64,000 nt of DNA from positions 1-64,000 of the forward strand of contig NZ_JABMKW010000012.1 of assembly GCF_013204795.1 (NCBI RefSeq). The letters run 5' to 3'. Positions 28,323 to 36,072 of the stretch are shown piece by piece. The position numbers were made by a program, and so were the translations under genes. Origin of the DNA: Pedobacter panaciterrae (lineage in GTDB: Bacteria; Bacteroidota; Bacteroidia; Sphingobacteriales; Sphingobacteriaceae). The notes under the pieces were generated by a model. It saw only the letters and a program-made list of their open reading frames with translations, was not told the DNA's origin and made no database searches. Each line of letters opens with the position of its first letter. Position 1 is the first letter of the stretch.

Positions 28323-30692
28323 TTAGTTAATTATTCTTTTTAAGGTTACTCCTATCCTCAGCGCCTTTAATCCCTCTACACCTTGTAATTCTTCTATTTC
28401 TAAATATTCAAGATCATTGTTCAGTAAACCCACGTTCTGCAGCTTTTTTATATAGCCCAGATATTCTCTGGCTTCTGAACTGTTAAAATACACAATTGAT
28501 ATTTTACCAGGCTGTGTTAACCGCTCTGATGTGTCTTTGATATGGGCTTTATCAATCCGTTTTTTTACCATCTGATAACGAATATTGTAACTACCCTCCA
28601 CATCAAATCTTTGTTCATCAATCCTAAAGCTCACATCAATAGGCTTATCGTAAACGAAAATAAGCTGTGTTGTTTCAAGAGGTAAAGAAAAATATGGACC
28701 TAAATTACTGGTTGTTTGAGCAATTTCAGCTAATACCCTCAACTGTTTCAATCGGAATGTACCAAGTAAATCTTCAGACATCGGAATTCTAGGCGCAATA
28801 GATTGTCCAAGATAAATATCAAATTCAACACCATCCGTTCTAAACTTCTCAAAATAGCTTGGATAAATATTCTGAATTTCTGTATTAAATTCATCAAGAT
28901 GGCGTGTTACCGCAACATTTATCATTTGCATGCTTTTTTCGTAGCGTTCTCTGTTTTCAAATACTTTTCCGTTAACACTTGTAAGCATGAAATATCTATC
29001 TATTATGCTTTTTATTTCAGGATGTGTATCTCGCAGATGATTTAGTGAGGTTGGTATTTGTCTCTGCAAATAGTCTTCCGTTTTTAAGATTTCCCGATCT
29101 GAAAGCTCATCAAGATCTTTATATTTCCAAATTGCTGCTTCAAGGGGTATATCGCTTTCCTTACAAGCCGAAACAGTATTCCTCACAGCATTAAGTGTTT
29201 CTTCAAGAATCTCGAAATGTACATACAGATCCCTCCTAATTGCTGCATTACGTTGAATGCTTGAGTTTCTAATGTCTACAGCTCCATAAAACGGATATAC
29301 ATTTCTAAAGAAAATAGGTTCAATAGGCAGATTTCTGTCTCTGGCACCCGATTGTATGTAATTAAGGGCTGCTTCGTGGAAACGCCACTGAACAGAAGGC
29401 TGCAAAGCAGTGAACTTATCTGTTATTACATCCTGAATTTCGTTATTAAAATCTATAATTATGTTATGGAAGAGCTGAGCCAGTAAAGGAAACGCTGCCT
29501 CTATTTTTGTAAGAGTGTTTCCATTAAATTTGGTAGAATCTTTTGTGTATAACTCAAGAGCTCCAACAAGTTTTCCATTATAAAACAACGGAAACAAGGC
29601 ATACGACTTAATACCTACCTCATCTAGCAGACTAAGCATAGGGTAAACTTCCGGTTCTTCGTCTGCTATATCCGGAAAAATTAATGTTCGCGGATGGTCA
29701 AGATAGTCTTCTATAAGGCTAGAATATTCAGTATCATCCATACCCTTTTCTTTTGCCAACTGAACTACCTTACTTTGAAAACCTGATTGATCATTGATCA
29801 GCAGTTTTTTGTTTAATTTAAGATAAGGTAGCATCCCAAAGTTTACTTCATCAGATCCTACAAGGGTTTTCAGCGCAGTAGCTATATCCCTGCTATGTTG
29901 TCCATTCTGAGACTCATTATGTTCAATAACGAGGTTTTTGACTGTTTCCAGGGCATACTCATCCGTAACATCAGTTAAGGTTACAATTGATATCCCCTCA
30001 ATACTAAAGATATCAGGTGGTATTAGTTTTGTTAATATCTTTAGTGAGTTCCGTTCATCTTTAATATAATCTTTAACATCTTTTAAGTTATATTCAGGCA
30101 GTTTTGTTTTTGCCCTGATATCCAAAAACCTGGTATCCACATTTAAGCGGTAGTACTTCAATAAATGAGTTTTAGGATCTATAATTGATTTAATGGTGAA
30201 CTTGTTATTGCTTAAAGAGAAGTTGTAAAATTTCTCAAGAATAAGATTATAAAAGGTGGCCAGAAGATTTTTATCCATTTCCTTTTTGGATGGTAAACTC
30301 AGGTCTGACTTTAAACTACACATTGACGGTTCCATGAATACACTATAAAATGCATCAGTACCATAATGAAAACATGGAGAAATAGGTGTACCTATTGCCC
30401 AGAATTGTTGATTTTCATCATTAATAATAGGCGATAATGAGGTATAAATTAATTCAAAAAGCGTAGCATAATTTTTAGCGTTCTCTGGGGGTATCGGACT
30501 TCTGAGCTCCGGATAATGATTAAATTGCTCAAGGATATATCTGTAAAAGTTAATCTTGGCTGTTTTTTCCTTGTTCGCTCTTTTTTGAATATATTCAATA
30601 AACGGATTTAGGGACAATTTAATATCCGCACCTATCGGATGTTTTCCGGGTTCCTTTATTGTTTGATTTAGATTTAATGTTATTGATTGCAT
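28323..30692 (-). CDS. Large GAF-domain protein
   Basis: 789-aa protein without a signal peptide or clear membrane segment, so presumably cytoplasmic. A GAF-like sensor domain at about 270-440 is recognisable from YALFPLFYNGKLVGALELY and the following KIEAAFPLLAQLFHN. The N-terminal 250 residues and the long C-terminal helical region (about 450-789) match no named domain I know. No kinase, cyclase or HTH output is visible. It is immediately upstream of the outer-membrane kinase-like gene (1 bp gap), which suggests a common function, and has a good promoter 80 bp upstream. Confidence 0.75.
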   Translation of the reverse strand: MQSITLNLNQTIKEPGKHPIGADIKLSLNPFIEYIQKRANKEKTAKINFYRYILEQFNHYPELRSPIPPENAKNYATLFELIYTSLSPIINDENQQFWAIGTPISPCFHYGTDAFYSVFMEPSMCSLKSDLSLPSKKEMDKNLLATFYNLILEKFYNFSLSNNKFTIKSIIDPKTHLLKYYRLNVDTRFLDIRAKTKLPEYNLKDVKDYIKDERNSLKILTKLIPPDIFSIEGISIVTLTDVTDEYALETVKNLVIEHNESQNGQHSRDIATALKTLVGSDEVNFGMLPYLKLNKKLLINDQSGFQSKVVQLAKEKGMDDTEYSSLIEDYLDHPRTLIFPDIADEEPEVYPMLSLLDEVGIKSYALFPLFYNGKLVGALELYTKDSTKFNGNTLTKIEAAFPLLAQLFHNIIIDFNNEIQDVITDKFTALQPSVQWRFHEAALNYIQSGARDRNLPIEPIFFRNVYPFYGAVDIRNSSIQRNAAIRRDLYVHFEILEETLNAVRNTVSACKESDIPLEAAIWKYKDLDELSDREILKTEDYLQRQIPTSLNHLRDTHPEIKSIIDRYFMLTSVNGKVFENRERYEKSMQMINVAVTRHLDEFNTEIQNIYPSYFEKFRTDGVEFDIYLGQSIAPRIPMSEDLLGTFRLKQLRVLAEIAQTTSNLGPYFSLPLETTQLIFVYDKPIDVSFRIDEQRFDVEGSYNIRYQMVKKRIDKAHIKDTSERLTQPGKISIVYFNSSEAREYLGYIKKLQNVGLLNNDLEYLEIEELQGVEGLKALRIGVTLKRIIN

Positions 30693-30771
30693 TGATCTAT
30701 TCGTTACAGAACCTTAATAACAACATTAAAGCGCTGAAATAAATTCTTTAATATAAATAAAAATAACTTGT

Positions 30772-30779
30772 CAAAGGTA
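30772..30779 (-). promoter_or_regulatory. Promoter -7 element for the GAF/outer-membrane gene pair
   Basis: TACCTTTG on the minus strand is a perfect TAnnTTTG match, giving a leader of about 70 nt before the ATG at 30692. Confidence 0.55.
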
Positions 30780-30840
30780 GCACCTGTATTTGCATAATAG
30801 GTAAAACCTAGGTAATTATTTAATCCGATTCTGTTTGCCT

Positions 30841-31710
30841 CTAAGGAGTATACTTGAATTTTATAATGTTGCCGTCTGTTAACTCATCTCCTTCGTTAGA
30901 GATATACAGATTTAGATCTTTATCAAATGCAATTCCTTCAGGCTGGTTAAATACCGATGAGCTTAAATGATGGGCGGCTTTTACTTTCCATTTATCATCA
31001 GTAATAACCAATAGTTTACTTACCGATGAAATAATATACCATTCATTTGTTTTAGGGTTTTTGGCCATTGCTGAAGCCCGCAAGTCGTTTTTAAATTTAG
31101 GATAAACAGCCTTAAGTTGTTTTAAATCAATCTTAAAACTACCTGAGGCAATTAATGTATCCTGAGCTGGTTGATAATCTAATATATACCCTGTTGCTTT
31201 TTTGGCTTTTTTATCCTCTGGGCAGTTTTTACATAAGATATATAACTTGCTGGTAGCAGCATCGGCATACAAGCTTTCGTATTCAGCTTTTGGCACCAGG
31301 TGCTTAGATTCCTTTACAAGGTCAGATTTTTCTTTGATTGCCTCAGAAAAAGGAAAAGAATAAAGGGCTCCACTACTTTTGAGTACAAAAACCCTATCAT
31401 GAAATATACTGACATCTTCATAATCTCCTCTGGAGCCAAATTTCATATTCTTTTGTTCTTTCACATCCCATTTTTGCCTGAACAATTTACCTTCTTCATC
31501 CTGAATGCTATAGATCGTATCGCTATTACTGTCGTGAAAGGCAATACCTGATATTTCAAGCAGACTCGATGGCATATTGAACTTATCAGGTTTAGTTAAG
31601 TCATAACCCTTTGGGCTTGTATATTTCCCTAGCGGGCTTTTACATGCGTAGGTTCCAAAAAGAGCTAACAAAATAACAATACATAAACACTTAGAGTAGA
31701 TTCGTTTCAT
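30841..31710 (-). CDS. SdiA-regulated/YjiK-like lipoprotein
   Basis: 289-aa lipoprotein: the signal segment ends in FGTYA before Cys23. The rest is a beta-propeller of the SdiA-regulated (YjiK) family, with LEISGIAFHDSNSDTIYSIQ (about 51-70) and QPEGIAFDKDLNLYISNEGD (about 258-277) as first and last blade motifs. No catalytic residues are obvious; the family is thought to bind ligands or metal. The gene follows ppk1 by 13 bp and ends the HD-PycTM/ppk1 operon. Confidence 0.85.
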   Translation of the reverse strand: MKRIYSKCLCIVILLALFGTYACKSPLGKYTSPKGYDLTKPDKFNMPSSLLEISGIAFHDSNSDTIYSIQDEEGKLFRQKWDVKEQKNMKFGSRGDYEDVSIFHDRVFVLKSSGALYSFPFSEAIKEKSDLVKESKHLVPKAEYESLYADAATSKLYILCKNCPEDKKAKKATGYILDYQPAQDTLIASGSFKIDLKQLKAVYPKFKNDLRASAMAKNPKTNEWYIISSVSKLLVITDDKWKVKAAHHLSSSVFNQPEGIAFDKDLNLYISNEGDELTDGNIIKFKYTP

Positions 31711-31723
31711 AAATAATCGGGAT

Positions 31724-33691
31724 TTATATTGTATCAGTATCTTTTAGAAATTTATAAATAGATTCCTGAGCGTTATCATGTAACTGTAAGTTAACTATTT
31801 TCATTATAATTTCCTTCAACTTAGCATCATATAATGGGAAACATACTTCAATTCGGCTATAAATATTACGGTTCATCCAATCTGCAGATCCCATAAATAT
31901 TTCTTTATTACCATTATTTTCAAAAATAAAAATACGTCCGTGTTCAAGGTAGCGGTCTACAATCCGGGTTACGGTAATGTTTTCACTTAATCCGGCTTGT
32001 CCTGGTATTAAACAACAGATTCCTCTTACAATAAGTTGTACTTTCACTCCTGCTTGCGATGCTTCATAAAGTTTAGAGATCAGGATCTTCTCTTCCAGAT
32101 TATTTAATTTTATAGTAATACCATTGATTAATCCCGCTTTTGCATTTTCTATTTCTCTTTGTATAAGATCAAGGAATTTTTGCTGTAAATTAAATTGGGC
32201 TACCAGCAAATGCTTAAAATCTATCAGATCTTCTGGTCCTGGCGCCTTTTTATTCTTACGCAAAAAACCGAATAGGGATTCGAGCTCTTTAAGCATCGGC
32301 TGATGGGAAGTAAGCAGAATTTGATCTGTATAAAACCTTGCGGTTGATTCATTTAAATTTCCGGTAGCCAGCAAACCTACAAACTCTTCTTTTCCACTTA
32401 TAACCCGCTTTACAAGAGCAACTTTGGCATGTACTTTTAAATCAATACTACTATAAACAATCTTTACTCCCGCAGCTTTCATTTGTTTGGCCCATTTGAT
32501 GTTATTGGCCTCATCAAATCTGGCTTTTAGCTCGACCAGCGCTACTACTTTTTTGCCATTTTTTGCCGCTGTCATCAAGGCGCTTACAATTCTGGAATTA
32601 TTTGCAACCCGGTAAAGTGTAGTATAGATTTCTTCGACAAATACATCATTTGCGGCCTCATTAAAAAACCTGAGTATTGGGTTGTAACTCTGATAAGGGA
32701 CATTTACAAGTGTATCTCCCTTTAAAATCAGATTAAACAATGTATCCGTCTCAGGAATAAGTACAGAAGATATTGAAGGCCATTTTGGATAGCTGAACTC
32801 TGCTCCATTCAATGGAAAACTATTCAGGTCTTTTAAATTGTGGTACCCTCCTCCTTCAACAACCGAGGCATTGCCTAGCTTTAATGCATATATCAAGCGA
32901 TACAAACTCCTTAAAGGAATTCCTGGTTCAATTAGAAAGCGCGTTGCAAAACCGAAATCACGGGTTTCCAGCTGACGTTCCAAGACAGTTGTAATATTTT
33001 CCTCTGTGGCATTACCAATCTTTAGTTCTGCATCACGGGTAATTTTAAGATTGTATACACCCTCTATAGTATCATTTGGAAAGAGGTATGATAAGTTATG
33101 CTTAATGATGTCTTCCAAAAAAACAACGTATTTATGCCCATCATTCTCTAATGCATACAAGCGTTGTAAACTCTCTGATGGAACATTGATCAGTTCCAAT
33201 CTTTCAGCACCAAGTGCATCTTTCAGAATAACTAACTGATAGAGTTTATTGTTTTCGGCAAAAAAATCGGTAAGGTCTTTATCAATACAAATTGAATAAA
33301 TGTAAGCCAGTACTTCGTTAAAGAACAGGTTTACGATCTGATCTGCTATTTGTGGAGGGATGGGTTTGTTATAAATCCAATGTATATCGTTATTGGTCAG
33401 TTGCGGAAGTATTTGGTCTGCAACGATTGCTCCAAATTTTCTTTGCTGCCTGTTAATTTCTGTTTTGGCAAGCTCATAGTTTCCCTGACCATCGATATTG
33501 TGCCGGTACTCATCAACAGCCATCAACACCGGCATCCTTACCCGATAAAATTCATCCAGATTAGATGAATAAATAGAGAGAAATTTAATCCTTTCTAAAA
33601 TTGGAACGGTATCCTTTGCTGCTTCCAGAAGCACCCTTTCATTAAACCCAAGCCAGCTTAGATCTCTGTTATAAAACACCGCTTCTCCCAT
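31724..33691 (-). CDS. Polyphosphate kinase 1 family protein lacking the second conserved His
   Basis: 655-aa PPK1-type enzyme. The N-terminus (NRDLSWLGFNERVL) and the SIYSSNLDEFYRVRMP motif are canonical. His421 in LKVHAKV aligns with the autophosphorylated His435 of E. coli Ppk, and His584 in YLEHGRIF aligns with His592. The second conserved His (E. coli 454, in HIGTGNF) is replaced by Leu440 in LLATGNLNE, exactly 19 residues after His421 as in E. coli. PPK1 normally makes inorganic polyphosphate from ATP. This variant may be fully active, altered, or a paralogue of a second ppk elsewhere. It is preceded by the HD-PycTM gene (7 bp) and followed by the YjiK-like lipoprotein gene (13 bp). Confidence 0.88.
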   Translation of the reverse strand: MGEAVFYNRDLSWLGFNERVLLEAAKDTVPILERIKFLSIYSSNLDEFYRVRMPVLMAVDEYRHNIDGQGNYELAKTEINRQQRKFGAIVADQILPQLTNNDIHWIYNKPIPPQIADQIVNLFFNEVLAYIYSICIDKDLTDFFAENNKLYQLVILKDALGAERLELINVPSESLQRLYALENDGHKYVVFLEDIIKHNLSYLFPNDTIEGVYNLKITRDAELKIGNATEENITTVLERQLETRDFGFATRFLIEPGIPLRSLYRLIYALKLGNASVVEGGGYHNLKDLNSFPLNGAEFSYPKWPSISSVLIPETDTLFNLILKGDTLVNVPYQSYNPILRFFNEAANDVFVEEIYTTLYRVANNSRIVSALMTAAKNGKKVVALVELKARFDEANNIKWAKQMKAAGVKIVYSSIDLKVHAKVALVKRVISGKEEFVGLLATGNLNESTARFYTDQILLTSHQPMLKELESLFGFLRKNKKAPGPEDLIDFKHLLVAQFNLQQKFLDLIQREIENAKAGLINGITIKLNNLEEKILISKLYEASQAGVKVQLIVRGICCLIPGQAGLSENITVTRIVDRYLEHGRIFIFENNGNKEIFMGSADWMNRNIYSRIEVCFPLYDAKLKEIIMKIVNLQLHDNAQESIYKFLKDTDTI

Positions 33692-33698
33692 AAAGTTA

Positions 33699-34910
33699 TT
33701 ACATTGTTACCAGAGCAGACGCAATAATAAAGGCCAATACGGCTGCAACAATACCAAACATAAAAACATTGTAGGCAATTCTTAACAACCTGTATTTACG
33801 ACCTAAAACTACACCCTGGGCGTATACGTCTTTTATCAGACTACCGTATAAGAAATCACGATCATCCATCATTTTAATCATCCCGCTTTCATAGTCCGGC
33901 AAACTCATCCGGTAGAAATTACCGAAGAACAGTAGGTTCACACGTTTTTCCTTAATGTCGTCTGGTGTAAATACACCCGTCGGAATTGAGGGTCTGGTGG
34001 CAAGTATAGAAAACACCATAGTAACCACGCAAATGATTAGCAGAAGTAGTGTTGGAATAATCAGATGAGGGTTATCTTCGAGTTTACGCAAGAGTACACT
34101 TAAAATAACCGAGAGGATAATTGAATTGGTAGATATCATTATATGAGCCTTATTATCGGCCATATCGCTTAAACGCTGATGGTTTGTGGAGGTGATTCTG
34201 AACATAGTTTCAATGCCACGCCCGGGCTTATCACTTTTATTCTTTTTATCTCCTTTTGTTTCTTTTTCTTTAGAATCTTCAATTTTAGAAACTCCCGTTA
34301 TATCCACGTTTTGTTCTTTTATGAGTTTATTTTCCAGTTCAGCAAGATTTTCTGCTTTCTTAGCATTAAGCAGCTGCTGGCAAAATTCGGTATGGTAATG
34401 GTGTGCTTTAAATAGCGCTATTGTTTTAATTCTCCAGTTAGTCTTGTCAATTTTATGCTTAACAAATGCCTCGGCTTCTTTACGCATTAACCTATTGCGT
34501 TCTTTAAACCTATCACTTCCCAGATGAAAAAGATCTGCATCACAAACAATTTGCTGCAACAGTCCCTCTGGGTTTTGAGGCATCTTGGTAGCCATAATAC
34601 AACCTTTTACCTGATCAATTACTTCTGGAGAAACATCTTTATCAGATAAAAAATCGTTGGCTAAATCCGCTCCTTTTATTTCATGCTGAGTGCAATCAAA
34701 AAAATATCCCATATCATGAAACCAACTTGCGGCAACAACAATAAAGAAATCCTGGTCAGATAGCTGGTAATGGTTAGCAATTCTAACTACGTTTTCAACA
34801 ACCTGTTCCGTGTGATGTAAATTATGATAAATAAAACGTTCGTCTTCGTGAGACTGAAACAAGCTTGCAACATGCGCTCTGAGCAGATCTAATAATTCCC
34901 GGTATTGCAT
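33699..34910 (-). CDS. HD-domain hydrolase fused to Pycsar-effector-like membrane domain (PycTM)
   Basis: 403 aa. The N-terminal HD domain (about 5-175) has YHNLHHT (His29, His33), WFHDMGY (His65, Asp66) and CDADLFHLG (Asp124, Asp126), so the metal ligands look intact; the substrate could be a nucleotide second messenger. A charged linker (about 195-225) leads to a C-terminal domain with two hydrophobic hairpins (about 260-305 and 380-403) and the conserved start MADNKAHIMISTNSIILSV, which matches the Pycsar effector TM family (formerly DUF5706). In Pycsar anti-phage defence such domains respond to cCMP/cUMP, but no cyclase gene is next to it. It is the first gene of an operon with ppk1. Confidence 0.85.
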   Translation of the reverse strand: MQYRELLDLLRAHVASLFQSHEDERFIYHNLHHTEQVVENVVRIANHYQLSDQDFFIVVAASWFHDMGYFFDCTQHEIKGADLANDFLSDKDVSPEVIDQVKGCIMATKMPQNPEGLLQQIVCDADLFHLGSDRFKERNRLMRKEAEAFVKHKIDKTNWRIKTIALFKAHHYHTEFCQQLLNAKKAENLAELENKLIKEQNVDITGVSKIEDSKEKETKGDKKNKSDKPGRGIETMFRITSTNHQRLSDMADNKAHIMISTNSIILSVILSVLLRKLEDNPHLIIPTLLLLIICVVTMVFSILATRPSIPTGVFTPDDIKEKRVNLLFFGNFYRMSLPDYESGMIKMMDDRDFLYGSLIKDVYAQGVVLGRKYRLLRIAYNVFMFGIVAAVLAFIIASALVTM

Positions 34911-34964
34911 TTTTCAGTAGTTAATAGGTACTTTATTAATTGTATAAATATGGTGTAAGTATAG

Positions 34965-36065
34965 CTAATCTGCAAATTTTAGTTTAGCCTTCATCAGAAA
35001 AACATTATAAGGTTTCCACATAGACATCAGAAAATAGAATTCATCGCTATTCTCATTTACCGGATGCATAAAGGCGCCATACAATCCCGGATATTCCGTT
35101 GCCTTTACTAGTGTTTTCTCGGAGCTCCAGGGTCCTGTAATGTTTTCAGCATCTCTCAATACAATTTCGGCTTTCTTTTCATTTAAATAAGTGATTATCC
35201 AGCGTTTAAACTTTTTATTGTATGCTAGCGAAAGCTCGCCTAAAGGTGCTTCAATTACCGCATCGGCACTACTCTCATCATTTTTAACCCAGCCCTTTGT
35301 TGTGCTCCAGTATTCGTAAGCGGTTTGCTTTAAAATGTCACTTTCCTTAAAACGGGCAAGGTGAGCTGATCCCCACCGGCCCGGAACGGTTCCTATCATA
35401 TACACAAAACCATCTTTTTTAGCGTAAGTTACCTGAGCAAAATTACTTAAAGCTCCAAAGCGTATCTCATTACATTTAACCCAATTCTGACCATTGTTTG
35501 TAGATTTATATAAGCCAGAATAGTTTGTAGTCCAACTTCCAATGTTACCCCACTTTCTTACATCCATATAATGAACGTAATCTGTACCCGCAGCATGTAT
35601 TGCCGCAGTTGGAATGGTTGTATGGCTGCCAGTACCATCAATAATATGCGGACTTGGAACAATCTGGTGCGCTACCATACCATCAAAAGTAAGCCCGTCC
35701 CCAAGATTTTTATCGCTCGATAACCCCAATACGTTTGACCGCCAATTGCCCGCTTTCCCTGGTCCACCCTCATTTACCACTTTAAAATCGTTACCATAAG
35801 TATCACCAAAAAAGAAACCTACTTTTCCATTCCCCATTTTCCAGGCTATACCTAAATCTGTACCTCCTACATCGTAAAGTTCATTTGTCTTATTTGGATT
35901 GGGCAAGGTTTCACCTGAAATGGTTTTACCTGTTACACGAGCCACTCGCTCCAAACTAATTGGAACAATATCTCTTTTTGCCGCTCTAAATGCATAAAAT
36001 GATACTGACAACAAACTTCCTGTCAGCACAAGTATCCCGTTTCCGATGTATTTATTTTTTAACAT
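34965..36065 (-). CDS. DUF4185 domain protein, secreted
   Basis: 366 aa with an N-terminal membrane/signal segment (about 8-25). The mature part matches DUF4185, a beta-propeller-like family related to glycoside-binding or glycosidase proteins. Visible features are YDVGGTDLGIAWKMGNGKVG near residue 64, FFFGDTYGNDF near 85 and SLAYNKKFKRWIITY near 281. The role is unknown; exported carbohydrate binding is plausible. It starts 8 bp after the stop of the helicase gene, so the two may be co-transcribed even though their functions look unrelated. Confidence 0.8.
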   Translation of the reverse strand: MLKNKYIGNGILVLTGSLLSVSFYAFRAAKRDIVPISLERVARVTGKTISGETLPNPNKTNELYDVGGTDLGIAWKMGNGKVGFFFGDTYGNDFKVVNEGGPGKAGNWRSNVLGLSSDKNLGDGLTFDGMVAHQIVPSPHIIDGTGSHTTIPTAAIHAAGTDYVHYMDVRKWGNIGSWTTNYSGLYKSTNNGQNWVKCNEIRFGALSNFAQVTYAKKDGFVYMIGTVPGRWGSAHLARFKESDILKQTAYEYWSTTKGWVKNDESSADAVIEAPLGELSLAYNKKFKRWIITYLNEKKAEIVLRDAENITGPWSSEKTLVKATEYPGLYGAFMHPVNENSDEFYFLMSMWKPYNVFLMKAKLKFAD

Positions 36066-36072
36066 ATATCTA

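Noticed and set aside
33699..34910. Complete Pycsar defence system
   Set aside because: Only the effector-like membrane domain is present; no uridylate or cytidylate cyclase gene lies next to it.
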